Source of the DNA: Eonycteris spelaea
Lineage: Eukaryota > Chordata > Mammalia > Chiroptera > Pteropodidae
DNA length: 64,000 bases
Assembly (NCBI GenBank): GCA_003508835.1
Contig: PUFA01000021.1
Coordinates: forward strand, 9,092,501-9,156,500
Direction: 5' to 3'
Of the stretch, positions 23,090 to 34,229 are shown one piece after another. The number at the start of each line of letters is the position of its first letter. The first letter of the stretch is position 1. The position numbers and the translations under genes were made by a program. A model generated the notes under the pieces. The model made no database searches, had not been told where the DNA came from, and saw only the letters and a list, made by a program, of their open reading frames with translations.

Positions 23090-23252
23090 GAACGAACGAA
23101 CAAAAGAAAGAAAGAAAGAAAGAAAAAGAAAGAAAGGAAGGAAGAAGGAAAAGAAGGAAGGAAGGAAGGAAGGAAGGAAGGAAGGAAGAAGAAAAAAGAA
23201 GGAAAGAAAAAAGAAAGAAAGAAAGAAACAAACAAACAAACAAACAAACAAA
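23090..23252 (+). repeat. 160-bp polypurine tract: (GAAA)n, (GGAA)n, (CAAA)n
   Basis: A long run of aaag, then ggaa (23142-23188), then mixed gaaa, ending in a clean caaa block (23228-23252). Almost all purine on the plus strand. Mirror-like stretches could form triplex DNA. The overlapping minus ORFs at 22960-23352 are Phe/Ser/Leu-rich artefacts. Confidence 0.95.
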
Positions 23253-23474
23253 GATAGTTTTGAACACAGAGTCCCATCAAAATAGTTTGAGGACAGTGAT
23301 GACTGCCTCTGAATCTGGAGGAAGCTGAAGAGAAAATCTCTAAGTCAAACACAAGAACAAATTGAGAACTTTACAGTTACATCACAAAACATGAGGAACA
23401 GTTTTAAAAGCAGAGCAGATAAGTGTCTGTCTACAAAAGTAATCAGACATAGAGATTTAAAAGTGAGCAGTTAA
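23253..23474. other. Short unique stretch before L1
   Basis: No family recognised, but it could be a further decayed 5' piece of the L1 that follows. Confidence 0.4.
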
Positions 23475-24342
23475 AACATGAGATATCACTAAATGCTTAT
23501 CAAAATGATTAAAATCCAGAACACTGACAACACCAAATGTTGACGGTTATGGAGCAACAAGAACTCTCATTCAGTGAGGGGGGATGCAAAATGGCACAGC
23601 TACTTTAAGACAGTTTGGTGGTTTCTTACTAAACTAAACGTACTCTTACCATATGCTCCAGCAATTGTGCTCCCTGGGACTTAACCAGAGGAGCTGAAAA
23701 CTTATGTTTATGGAAGATTTGTTAACAATTGCCGAAACTTGGAAGCAACTGAGACGAGAAGTAACTGGTGCCTCCACATTCCGGAATACGTCTGGATATT
23801 AGTCAGCGCTGGAGAGAAATGCGCTGTCCCTCCGTTGAAAAACATGCGGAAACGCAAATGCATGTCACTAAGTGAAAGAAGCCAGTCTGGAATGGCCACG
23901 TGTGCATGATGGCGATGTATGACGTTCTGCAAAAGGCAACACTGTACGGAAACAGTTAAAAGGTCAGTGGTCGCCAAGGGTTGTGGAGAGAGTGTGTTTT
24001 GACGGGGGAAGATGAATAGGTGGAGCAAGAGGATTTTTAGGGCAGCACAAATGCTCTGAATGACACTGTAATGATGGACACGTGTCGTTACACATTTGTC
24101 CAAACCCACAGAACGCACAACACCAAGAGTGAACCTAATATAAATTATAGACTTTGGGTGATTGTAATGTATCAGTGTAGGTTCATCAATGATAACAAAC
24201 GCACAACTCTGCCGGGGACGCTGGTAACGGGGGAGGCTGTGTTTGTACGGGGGCCCGGGGTCCACAGGCAATCTCGGCACCTTCCTCTTAATCTACTGTG
24301 AACCTCCAATTGCTCTAAAAAAAATAGTCTTTTTTTTTTTAA
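23475..24342 (+). mobile_element. L1M 3' end (ORF2 end and 3' UTR)
   Basis: Long match to an old L1M 3' end on the plus strand. It begins at 'acatgagatatcactaaatg', passes 'gcaaaatggcacagctactt', 'aaacttatgtttatggaaga', 'aagtgaaagaagccagtctg', 'gatgaataggtggagcaaga', 'caacaccaagagtgaaccta', and ends 'ctgtgaacctccaattgctc' with an A/T-run at 24316-24342. The 190-codon minus ORF at 23708-24280 is a shadow. The copy has many CpG sites where the remembered consensus has TG or CA. Confidence 0.85.
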
Positions 24343-24617
24343 GTGAGCAGCATCCTTCTAGAAATTTCTCTTAAAAAGTAAAACTGTCAAAATGTATGTA
24401 TAAGGGTTTCTGTTCCAGCTTTGAGTATACATTTAAAAAACTGGAAATAATTTAAATGTTGACCAAGAGGAACTTTCTTTCATCCCTCTCATTGAGCAGC
24501 TCTAAAATACAAAAGTGCGATCTGCATTTATTGTAATGGGAAAATGTTTGTGACCCATTCCTCAATGGGAAATCAAAACGAGGATGATATTTTTAAATGT
24601 TACAGTGTATACATGCT
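24343..24617 (+). mobile_element. Probable further L1 fragment
   Basis: 'ctgttccagctttgagtata' and 'aaactggaaataatttaaat' match the L1M style '...aaaattggaaataacctaaatgt'. Later 'caaaagtgcgatctgcattt' and 'taatgggaaaatgtttgtga' also fit. Weak, from memory. Confidence 0.4.
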
Positions 24618-24848
24618 GTGCTCATCTCATTTCAACCCTGGAATGAGCCTCTGAGGTGCACATGTTGTTTCTACCAACGTTCACACGAGGAAACTGACTT
24701 AGAAGCAGGTAAGTCCTTTCTTACTTAGGTCCAAGTTACTCACTTAAGTTCAGCACTTAGGTTAAGTACATACAAGGCCAGTAAGTGGAAAAGTTGTGTT
24801 TTGAACACAGGTTTGTCTGACACTAAAACTCATGCCCTAAACCACTGA
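24618..24848 (-). mobile_element. MIR SINE, antisense, internally altered
   Basis: In plus-strand order: 'gctcatctcatttcaaccct', 'gaatgagcctctgaggtgca', 'cacgaggaaactgacttag', a widened centre with repeated 'acttaggt' words (24722-24766), then aaggccagtaagtgg, 'tttgaacacaggtttgtctg' and 'catgccctaaaccactg'. The centre may be a small tandem expansion. Confidence 0.7.
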
Positions 24849-25489
24849 ACAGAAAAGCACTCAGAATTTGATCTCATTATTTTTTAAGGAAAAAAAATTA
24901 TAGTCAAAGTAAACTATTGTATTTCATCTATTATAAGATACATTTTTTTTTCAATCTGGTTTCATCTTAAAATCGATTGTGTCTTACAATTGCTAATAGC
25001 CAGAGAGGATTTGGAATTGTTTCTGCCAGTTTTTCAGTTAAATTAATTGCCTTCTTTGGGATTTTGGACCACACGAAGCTGTGACTTAAGATCACAAACC
25101 TGCATATAGGTAACAACTACATCACTTGTGTTTCAGATTCTCAAGGGAGAATTTTTTCCTTCCTCCCCCCAGCACTAAGTGAAGAATAAAATTTTCTTTC
25201 TGTATAGTGTGTGTACTTTCCCTGTCCCAGATTTATTTTGGGGGGCTGGAGTGTGGCGGTGCCTGTTTTCTTATTAGATTCTCCCCCCTTGGATTTTTAT
25301 CTTTCTTAGTGTCAAATCTCATAATCAATGACTTTTTAGATTATCATAAAATTTGGTATAAACAGCAAAGTGTCACGTGATTATCTATTATGTTCTTTTT
25401 GCTTATTTTGTTTTCTGCAAAAAAAGACATGAATTTGTATTCTTAAAAATTGAAAATCAGTCAGCATATTGTCATTTTTATATCCACAC
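24849..25489. other. Unique AT-rich spacer
   Basis: No repeat or gene recognised. Poly-T near 24942-24951. Confidence 0.5.
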
Positions 25490-25716
25490 ATACACATACT
25501 CATATACTCATATATAGAGTACATCTATCCTCCAAATATAAACTATATAAATATGATGTTATATTTTATATATTATAAATATATTATCTAATTATAATAT
25601 AATATATTAGAAATATATTAGAAATAATATAACTATATGACAACTATTACGATACATGCATATAACATATACATATATAATATACCATAATGTATATATA
25701 AATTGCATTATAATAT
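25490..25716. repeat. AT-rich low-complexity region
   Basis: Dense tata/atat words, nearly no G or C. Could act as a matrix attachment or helix-destabilising region, but that is only composition. Confidence 0.7.
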
Positions 25717-26140
25717 TGTGAACAAAAGGGGGTTTTATAGAAAGTAACCTCACAAGGTGATCTGATCTAAATTGCTAGCTGGGCAGACCATGGTGGTAGT
25801 CACACCCGAGGCCCATAACTTTTTTAGTACGAGGTTTATCTTTGCCTTAAGCAAGCCCGGTGCATTGTTTCTGCCCATGTAGTTCAACACGCCTTTGAAA
25901 TAAGTAGTACTCAGCCTCAAGAGGACGCATAATCTGTTAACGATCCTGTAATCCTATGATGCTAACTAGCTTTCTCCACCTCCCTATAATCTTTCCCACC
26001 TTCCCTCAACTACAAATTATACAAGAAACCGCAAAACCGTTACTTTCCGGAAGCTTTTAAGATCTTACTTCCCAGCAATTGTGGCCAGTTTAGGCTCAAA
26101 TAAACTCTTACAAAATTTCTCTACCGGTTTGGATGTTTCC
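25717..26140 (+). mobile_element. Solo-LTR-like unit, probable ERV1 class
   Basis: A unit of about 420 bp set between AT-rich and unique DNA. It starts near 'tgtgaacaaaagggggtttt'. It has tagctttctccacctccc and 'aattgtggccagtttaggct' words and a polyadenylation signal in 'caaataaactcttac' (26098), followed by a short 'ctaccggtttggatg' R/U5-like end. The polyadenylation signal and its position are LTR-like. No target duplication or tg...ca border is certain, and no internal retroviral sequence flanks it. Confidence 0.45.
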
Positions 26141-27118
26141 TATGTGTAAACTGGCAATTTTGCTAGTTTTTGGATAAAAGTAGCAGATGTGAAAATGAAG
26201 AGAAAGCCACAGTCTTGGCGAAGTGCTGGCACATTTGGAAAAGTAAGAAGACAGTGTCATCTGAGTTCATCACAGATTCTGCGAATTCCAGAGTAGTCTG
26301 GCTGACCTGAGAATCTCAGGAACATTCTGTAGGGTCAGAGCCGCTTCAGTCCAGAACCCTACCCGATCCCTCATCCATTGCCAATTACACACAAAAAACG
26401 AGAGTTTGGTAAGCCAGTACCATTCAGTTTATTCCTGAAGCCTGCTCCAGTCGTTTCTGGATGCCGGGGCCCGTCCCAAGGCACTTCCGAGGAATCCTTG
26501 ATGTTTGGCAGACAGGGAGCAAATGAGCACTGTCAGCAACGGGCAGGTCACATACAGTGGTTCTTGAGGCGCATGTGTAAGGAAAACGGTGACAGAGCAG
26601 CGGCACGAGCTCACGTCCAGGGGTTCAGGGAGACAACACAACATCTGGATGGGGAAGTTGCCATCCGGCTGCAGCCGGCAGTTACACTCGGAAAATTTCA
26701 GCCCAGTTTTGGCAGATTCTCCTGGCCTTCAAGAGAATGTTTCTGCGAAATATCCTGGCTTTGAGAGATCGCTTTAACTTTTAAGAAGATGATGCGTGGT
26801 AGGTAAACAAAACATATCTGCCAGCCAAATTCAGCACACAACGACCTCTCGATTATCATGTTTGAAAGGAGAGAGAAGCCAACCGTGAAAACGCTGCCTT
26901 CAAGAAATGGATTCTGAAGACGGCGGAAAGGCAAATTTCAGAATAGATGCAGTGGCAAAGTTCAGTGGCAGCAAAAGGATGAATCATTTACTCCTGAGAG
27001 AGTCAAGTTGTCATTTAAACTGAGTCTTGGAAAGTAAATAGCTATGTCTCATGTAGAGGAATGAGGAAAAGATACTTCATGTAAAGCTAATGGAACTAGA
27101 TATCTCAAGTAAAAACAG
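26141..27118. other. Unique spacer
   Basis: Contains a 128-codon plus ORF at 26378-26764 and overlapping minus ORFs. None resembles a known protein and they share the same bases, so chance is the simplest reading. No transposon recognised. Confidence 0.45.
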
Positions 27119-27512
27119 TGAATCAAATTGCCACACTGCTGTAACAAAATGCCATGGACCAGGTGGCTTAAATGACAGAAATGTATTGCTCACAATTCTG
27201 GAGGTCAGGAGTTGAAGTTCAAGGTGTCGCCAGGGTTGCTTTCTCCTGAGGCCTCTCTCCTTGACTCGCAGTTGGCCTTCTTCTCTCTGCGCCCTCATAT
27301 GGCCTTTCCTCTGTGGGTGTTAGTCTCTGGTGTTTCCTGCTCTTCCTATAAGCACGCCAGTCGTATTGGATTAGGGGCCAACCCTAATGGCCTCGGTTTA
27401 ACTTGATTGTCTCTTTAAAGACCCTATCTCCAAACAAAGTCATAGTCAGAACGATTTGGGGGGTGTGACTCAACATATGGATTTGGGTGGGGGTCCAATT
27501 CAATCCACAACA
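27119..27512 (-). mobile_element. MLT1 solo LTR, antisense (ERVL-MaLR)
   Basis: The plus strand reads the reverse complement of MLT1. It begins 'tgaatcaaattgccacactg', then 'aacaaaatgccatggaccag', 'gaaatgtattgctcacaatt', 'ctggaggtcaggagttgaag', 'ctccttgactcgcagttggc', 'ctgcgccctcatatggcctt' and a far end 'actcaacatatggatttggg' closing at caatccacaaca. It begins TG and ends CA. Near full length at about 394 bp. No clean 5-bp target duplication. Confidence 0.85.
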
Positions 27513-28267
27513 AAGGCCACAGGAAAACGCAAGTCTCCATCCTAAGGCATCACATTAGTCCAATGTGCCTGGAACCTACATCCGAGGGCTGGACGGAGCC
27601 GGGAAGAAATACGAAGTCTTGGAGACTGCACAGGAAGAGGGCCACGTCCTGCTGAGGTGTTGCGGCTTGTCCTTTAAGCAAGAAAATGACGGGCTGGGAC
27701 ATCTAGGGAGACATCGCAGGCCAGGTATGCGACAGACTAGAACGAGGACTTCAACAAATAAATTTGGGGAGATCCAAACATTCAGACCAAAGCAATAACC
27801 TCATCAAAAACAGTTTTGGGAGAATGAGGTTAGACGATGCCCTGGAACAGGCCGAGGGACGAATGGGAGTGTGGAAAGTGGACTGGGAGTTGCATACTGG
27901 TCCATGAAGCCTGGCCTTGAAAGAAAAAGAAGCAGGACAGTAACTTGAAAGCAAGGGAGAGTTAAAAAAAATGTATATTTCAATGGGAAACAATTTTGTA
28001 ATATTATAGGCAAAAAGGAAGAGAAACCAGGAATGTATTGAAGGGGCAGCAGCATGGAGTCTGGAGCCATTTAAGAAGACCCGGATCTCTGTTCCTCTGA
28101 GACTGGAGTCACTTCCTTCTAAAGCAGAAAGGTAAGAAGGTATAGCGTGCTTGCCAAGTAACCCCTCTTCTCTTTGATAGCTCGTGTCATCTGCTTCGGG
28201 GGTGATAAAGGTGGATTGGGGGTTGAAGACAGTAGGCGTTGGGGAGCAGGCCAAAGGGACTTGGCCA

Positions 28268-28268
<1 letters not shown>
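27513..28268. other. Unique spacer
   Basis: No transposon recognised. The ORF at 27565-27798 (77 codons) has no known family. Minus-strand ORFs to 28319 run through the (CA)n tract and are artefacts. Confidence 0.45.

Positions 28269-28315
<47 letters not shown>
28269..28315. repeat. (CA)n microsatellite
   Basis: About 23 clean ca units. The 187-codon minus ORF that begins here is a valine/cysteine artefact. Confidence 0.96.
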
Positions 28316-28316
<1 letters not shown>

Positions 28317-28604
28317 CATGGAAAAATATCGAGCGCCTCTCTACATTACTCTTTCTTAATTCAAAATTTGACTTCTACTCTTAAAAAACTCGAAGTGAAG
28401 TGAGACCAGCCGGCAGAGGTGTAAGCTTCTCGCCAAGGGGGCTTGCGTGCAAGCTAGGAGAGAGGGCTGAGACGTATCACAGTGTTCTGTCTCCAGAGGA
28501 GCAGGCTGGCAGGTCAGGTGTGGAGAAAGGACAAGGGACTGGTGGCTGGCGGGACTGTTGTTCAAGTCACCATGGAGCCCCATCGGGATGGAAAAGATGA
28601 AGCA
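28316..28604. other. Unique spacer
   Basis: No repeat or gene recognised. Confidence 0.5.
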
Positions 28605-28760
28605 ATGCTTACTCCTTACAGGATGCTCATTGACCATGCATCATCAACTCTACTTTACAGATGAGGAGACAGACTCAGGAAGATGAAATAAATTTCTCCG
28701 GATCACCCTGCTGGGTAAGTGATGAAACCAGGATGTCAACCCAAGTCTTTCTGAATCTTC
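28605..28760 (-). mobile_element. MIR SINE, antisense
   Basis: 'actttacagatgaggagac' near 28653 is the MIR core in reverse complement, followed by 'cctgctgggtaagtgatgaa' and 'accaggatgtcaacccaagt'. Confidence 0.75.
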
Positions 28761-29479
28761 AGGTTTCCCCCATCCCATGCAGAGCGGCAAAGATTGTCGT
28801 AAGTCTGAGTTGCAAGGGTTAGGGCTGCAGGAGACAGCTTACATCGATTCTGAATGCCGCTTCCTAGACAGAGGGGAACTCTGGCCTCTGCGACTTCAGC
28901 TGAAGGCTTGTATTAATTCTGCTACTCAGGTGGCACCTGAGTAAAATACTCATTGACACCTTAATAAAACTGAGTCTTACAAAAAGAATCATTGTGCACC
29001 TGTGCAACAATCCACACCATAGTAAAAATTAGGCAACTGTTTCTTTTTCTGTAAGATTCCTACAACCTCCTCCTCATTCGGCTCTAGTCTCCTGTCAGTG
29101 TTGGATTGTGCAGAAGGGCCTCGAGGTTCGTCTGGTGTGTGAAGCCATTCTTCAGAATTATGGCGCTTAACCAAAAGCTGAACTCGGAAAATTCAACCAC
29201 CTCCACTCAATAAGATGAAAGATAAATACACAGGCAACTGGCTGAAGAGTTAATTGCTTGATTTGGATTTTCATGCTTTTCCTTCACTTACAGAATGTTT
29301 TACTCTGCTCCTGTTCGTACTCCCACATCTAACTCAGAATTTGTCTAATTCTACACTAATGAAACTCTCAAAATAACTAAAGTGTTTCTATGGGCTCTAG
29401 TAGGTGGATGGGGGTCCCAGTTATAACTGTGACATGTTGTGTGTCCTGCATTTAGGCTTAATAGCCAACTCTCTAAAAG
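28761..29479. other. Unique spacer
   Basis: No repeat or gene recognised. Confidence 0.5.
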
Positions 29480-29800
29480 ACACTATGCAGAAAAATCAAT
29501 TTTGTTAAAATGACTTTATATTTAGAATGCTATAGATAGTTCACCTCTTGCTCCCAGCAGAGTTAATTATTTTCAGGCCATTAGATTAAAAGTGTGAATG
29601 ATTATATTTCACAAAACACAAGAATAACCCAAAGTTTACAATAAACGAGCAGTCCGATGCAGCTCCGTTCACGGATTTCACATTCACTTATTTGAGACTG
29701 ATAGCAGGAAGCATGACTGCCTTTTCCAACTACGGCAAAAATTAAAACGCTCTATGATATGGGAACGGTTTACTGTCACAAAGATTAAGACCCACTTCTG
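29480..29800. other. Repeat-free AT block, weak regulatory candidate
   Basis: No transposon. It has 'gagttaattattttcaggc' near 29561 and tagattaaaagtg near 29582, both with homeodomain-type TAAT cores. Called only on composition. Confidence 0.22.
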
Positions 29801-30689
29801 AATATACCTGGATTATAGATTTTTATATGACTACCAAGTTTATCCAAAAAAATTAAAAGCGGAAAATAATTTTCAGAAATATTCTCCAGCCCTTGTAATA
29901 AATACAGTGTGTGAGTGTGAACAAGCTTCTTTATTTCTCTGGTTCGAGGTCCCTCCCACTCCTGGACCAGACGTGCTGTGACTGGTTTTCCCTGTCCATA
30001 GAGAACAGGAGGGATTTTCGGTCTGATAGAGGAAAAAGATATGACCACAAGGTGGGTAGTAGGCACAGCTGTATTTGGGCGATGCTTTGACAAGCTTACA
30101 GGTAGGAAAGTCCCTCACGGCCTGAGCCTGTCCGGAGGTGACAGCAGTGGGGCCGCCACCCGGAGTGAAGGAGGGCGAGGGAAATCCCAGGGGAGATCAG
30201 AAAGGGCCCTTCCCCTCTCAGGGATACGACCCAGCAGGGGACTCCCAAGAAGAGCAGCAGTCAGCTGGGGGCTTTGTAGCCCTGGGGTTTCTCTTACATA
30301 TAACTCGTAGATGTTGGGCAGTTTCACAGGGTTTGCAAACAGGCATGCTCTAAATAACAACAATAATAATAACAGTCATCGTCATCATCTGCTTATGTGG
30401 GCTATGTTTAAAACAACTGGACGTGTAGTTTGGACAGCTGATGGGTCTCAGCCTGCTGTGAAGACAGAAACAGTCAAGAGGGCGATACATGTGGCCCTCT
30501 TTGGCTCATTTGCATAACTCCACCTCTTCCTTGCACATCCTCTGTGTCTGCTGGGAGCTGCTGTCCTGCTTGGCCACGCTCCATCTCAGAATAGTTCCTG
30601 TCCTCAGACTCTCTTTCCCTTTATTTGTTTTTGCCTTAGTAGGACTTATCTCAGTCTATAATTAATTCACTTTAAAATTTGTTTTTGTT
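29801..30689. other. Unique spacer, GC-richer in the middle
   Basis: ORFs at 29785-30118 (-) and 30041-30363 (both strands) overlap in several frames and have no domain. A 'gtaataaatacagtgtgtga' stretch with AATAAA near 29896 might be a decayed LTR end, but I cannot confirm it. A short (AAC/AAT)n run is at 30356-30372. Confidence 0.4.
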
Positions 30690-30856
30690 TAAATTATATG
30701 CATGTTCCCCTTTCCTGTATTAGATTGTAAGCGGCTTGTGAACACAGACCTCCTCAGCCTTGTTCACTCCTGGACTACCAATGCCTGGAATAGTGTGTCA
30801 CACAGAGTAAGTGCAAAGTTACTGAATGAATAAATGAATGAATGAATGAATGGATG
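30690..30856 (+). mobile_element. L2 LINE 3' end with tetranucleotide tail
   Basis: 'agattgtaagcggcttgtga', 'cagccttgttcactcctgga' and 'ggaatagtgtgtcacacaga' match an L2 3' end, followed at 30823-30856 by a (TGAA)n run. Confidence 0.75.
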
Positions 30857-31194
30857 ATATATGCCTCATGGCTGTGTGATCTAGACCTCTGAGGAATGAG
30901 ATATATATTTCTTCCAAAGCCATTTACTTAAATTGATAATATTCATGTATAACTTCCAGGAAGTTTGTTTCAAAACAAATCGATTATTAAAGTCTCTTTT
31001 TTTCCTACCTTTAAATGTTGGATCCTCTGCAGGGACCACTTTATAATGATTAGCTTAGGTTTGGGATCAAAGCAGTTGCTCATATTGGTGACTACCCAAG
31101 GACAGTGAGTGACCATATCAGGAATATTCATGAATCACATATTGCTTGACATACGGCTTAAAAGACTGGAAAACTCTGCCTATACTTAATTTCT
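30857..31194. other. Unique AT-rich spacer
   Basis: No repeat or gene recognised. Confidence 0.5.
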
Positions 31195-31290
31195 TTATCA
31201 AATATTTATTAAACACCTATTATGTGTCACATACTAGTTTAAACCTCCAAAGATAAAATGATAAAGCAAGACAGACAGACTGTAACTTAT
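31195..31290 (-). mobile_element. L2 LINE 3' end, antisense
   Basis: 'tatcaaatatttattaaaca' near 31197 and 'cctattatgtgtcacatact' match the L2 end in reverse complement. Confidence 0.7.
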
Positions 31291-31929
31291 GGTATTCTCT
31301 AGGAAGGATTTTTCCAAAAAGTGTTCTGAGCAGCATAATACAAATATACTTCTTTTAAGAAATTAAAGTCTCCCATAGTCAGACAAAACCTTTTTCTGAA
31401 GATTCATCATGGAGATGAAAATGGAAGAGGCTTTGAGAAGTCCTGTCGTTTAAAAGCCATCTTAACCAGAATTTTCCAAATTTATGTTTCTGGAAAGGTA
31501 CTAGTAACATGCCTCAAAACTACTTTTTGGCAAAATATTCCTTGGAATATGCTCTCTAGCTAGCTCGATTATAAACAAGCATGTACCAGAGCCCGGAGCG
31601 ACTGGTCACGTGAGAGACTTGAATTTCTCTGGTTGCAGTCAAGGGAGCAGTGACAGGAATCTGAGGTCTCTCGGATCAGCAGAACAATCCTTCGTAGCAT
31701 TCATGTTTATCCACGTTTGCATCGGGGCCTTTAATAGGATCGGCAACCCACTCACAATATTTAATCGCCCCTACTAGCTTCTTAGCAGAAGTAGCACTCA
31801 GCATTTCATTAACTTCAATAAAGCGAGTTGCAACTGTTTTTTATTGTAGCACACAAAACTAGGCAAAGTATATACTTGAGGAGTCGATGGTTTAAGAGAT
31901 TGAAAAACCCATCATTTCGGCCATATTCG
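31291..31929. other. Unique spacer
   Basis: No repeat or gene recognised. Some AT-core motifs. Confidence 0.5.
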
Positions 31930-32163
31930 TAATAGCTAATGTTTATGGAGTTCTTACTCTGTGATAACTCCTTTACCTAAGTTATTTCTTTATAATTCTA
32001 ATAACAACCTTATGAAGTAGCTACTAATGTTACTTCCAACTGACTCAGAGCAAAATAACAGCTAATACACGTACATGTGTATATGTGGTTGGGGGTGGGT
32101 GTTGATATAAATCCAAACCCAGGCAATCTGACCCCAAACCTACTTAATCACTACACTAAACAT
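31930..32163 (-). mobile_element. MIR SINE, antisense
   Basis: In plus-strand order: 'taatgtttatggagttctta', 'taattctaataacaacctta', 'tgaagtagctactaatgtta', a decayed centre with a gtgggt-rich insert (32080-32100), then 'aaatccaaacccaggcaatc' and 'taatcactacactaaaca'. Confidence 0.75.
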
Positions 32164-32205
32164 ATAATGATCCCTCTGGATTTGCACTGTCCAATACAGT
32201 AACCA

Positions 32206-33120
32206 CTAATCCCCCATTGCTATCAAACACTTACACAAATTGAGATGAGGTGGAGGGAACTTTAATAACTGAAGATGGGAGATGAAGAACTGGAAAAGGA
32301 ACCCAAGAGTGAGGAAACCAGGCAAGTGGGGGGTCCTGGAAGCCAAGTGAAGAAGGTATTTCAAAAGGACTGAGAAATCAACTGTGTCAGATGCCAAGAG
32401 TCAAGTTAGATTAACTATGGAGAAAGGGCCAGTGGACTTGGTGATGTTGATGGCAGTGACAACCCTGGTAGGAGTAATTTTGGTACCTTCATAGGGATAA
32501 AAACCCAGCTGAAGTCCGTTCAAGTGAAGAAGAAAAATTGGAGATGGAGCACGTGGACACACTTTCAAGAAATTTTGCTGTAAAGGGGAGAAAAAGGGCA
32601 ATAACTAAAGATGAAATGGGTCAATAGAAGGTTTTTCTCTCCCAGAAATGGAGAGAGGAGGATGCGTGTATGCTATGTTAATGATCTAGTAGATTGGGAA
32701 AATTGCTGATGTATCGAGAGGGTTTGTAATTGCTGAAGCGATGTCCACGAGGAGACACCAGTGGATGGGTTATTTGCATGGAGTGATTCATCCATAATAA
32801 GAGAAATACGATTACATGGGCACAGGTGCAGGTAATGGTAGGTGTGGTGGTGAGAGCCATGGCAGTTCTCTTCTGATTCCTTCAATCTTTCCAGCAAAAT
32901 AAGAAGAAGGTCATCAGCTGAGATGTGGAGGTCTGGGAAAAGAGGAGAATGGCCAAATTGTCATCTAGAGAGCAGGAGTGTGACTGTCTGGGGAAACAGT
33001 GCAATCGCCAAGCAGCACACCTGGGCCTACACAATGTCAGCAAACGTGATTTTAGAGGGATGCCAATCCGCATCACTGTGTCTTTTTCCCCCGCTATGTT
33101 CACAGACACAAGGAAATGTT
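32206..33120 (-). mobile_element. L2 LINE reverse transcriptase fossil, antisense
   Basis: Read on the minus strand this gives decayed L2/CR1-type RT protein. A frame at 32401-32601 has 'LQQNFLKVCPRAPSPIF' and 'NGLQLGFYPYEG', which line up with the LLPFTAKLLERV ... LQSGFRPHHSTETAL region of L2. A frame at 32206-32397 has 'SDTVDFSVLLKYLLHL', matching the AFDTVDHSLLLETL region. Upstream on the element (32680-32900) is the poorly conserved linker. Several frame breaks; no activity possible. The YADD catalytic site lies outside the fragment. Confidence 0.8.
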
Positions 33121-33720
33121 GCTAACCAAGAGAGGAACAAGGACTTTGAAGACACAGGCAAAGAAATGATTGTAATAGTTGACCCTGAGAGTTAAGGAAC
33201 GAAGTTAGGATATGAGGGAAGTAAGGAACAATGACAAGATGGTAGGACCCATGCGGGTAGCAGGCTTGTTGGACTGTTGGAATCAGGATACTAGAGAGAG
33301 AGAGTTTTAAAGGTAGGATGTAGGAGGGATGCACAGTTCCTAGTTACTGAATGGCAGAGGAGCGAGAGGGTGAGGTGAAGGAGGATGAGATCATTAGTGC
33401 GTCAAAGTCAAGGAAACACAAGGCTACCTGGGCACTAAAATCCTCAAAAGTTAAGACTAGAGTCGTGCTGGAGAGAGTGAGACAGGAGCCGAGATCTTTT
33501 ATGAAAGGGAAGGAGTGATGGCGGAGACAGGGAAGGGGACGTGTAGGCCACTGCCCCAAGAATACAGTTGGAGTGATCTAGCTGCTGCACGTGTAACCAG
33601 AGTTAGAAAGGATGGGATCTGACAAACCCACTGCCTGAGGCAGCCACACAGCAGCCAGCCGTATGGACTTTGTCTCACGGGTAGAAACAATCTGAACCCA
33701 TCAGGCATTCATCCCTGTGG
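33121..33720 (-). mobile_element. Possible 5' extension of the L2 fossil
   Basis: The minus strand keeps a pyrimidine-rich pattern, and ORFs at 33122-33334 and 33344-33559 fit the same orientation. I cannot place specific L2 endonuclease motifs, so this is a guess from continuity. Confidence 0.35.
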
Positions 33721-34229
33721 CTAACTGCACGGAGAGCAGCCCAAAGTCCTGTCAAGTTCTGACTGCAGGAAGCCCACGAAGAGGTTGCCTGCTATTCAGC
33801 TCACAAACAAACGTACAATCCACGAAGCAAAAGGAACAACTAGATGATTTCTAATTGCGGGGAGGAAGGCTAGAGGACTGTCTTTCCCCAAACCCGGTGA
33901 AGTCTTTCACAGCTCGGTCTTCAAATGCTTGACGATGATTAGAGAGAAGTGTTATTTTAATTGTTTTCATAGAAAACACTTTAGAAAACATCCTCATGCA
34001 ACCCTTGCCACAGAGCCTTTCGTTATTCATCTCTTTGCCTCAGACGCCAGCTCTGCCGGGGCAAGCCCACGCCGACGTGCTCATCCCCCGCTTCTCTCTC
34101 CACATCCGGAATAGCTGCTTCGCACATCCTGAAACAGCCATGTTTCTCCAAGCGAGTGGTCCATGGAACGGACAGTCTATTCCAAACCAGGAAGCGATTA
34201 ACGCCACATGGCCAATAACTCTGACAGTT
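33721..34229. other. Unique spacer
   Basis: ORFs at 33929-34286 overlap in two frames with no domain. No transposon recognised apart from the L1 that follows. Confidence 0.45.

Noticed and set aside
22960..23352. 130-codon Phe/Ser/Leu-rich minus ORF
   Set aside because: Translation of the polypurine microsatellite.
23708..24280. 190-codon minus-strand ORF
   Set aside because: It lies wholly in an L1 3' end read on the opposite strand, and has no domain.
26378..26764. 128-codon plus-strand ORF
   Set aside because: No recognisable protein; three minus-strand ORFs occupy the same bases.
27751..28314. 187-codon minus-strand ORF
   Set aside because: It starts in the (CA)n tract, giving a Val/Cys run, and the rest shows no family or conserved motif.
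29880..30150. Decayed LTR with AATAAA near 29896
   Set aside because: A single signal without borders or a known family is not enough.
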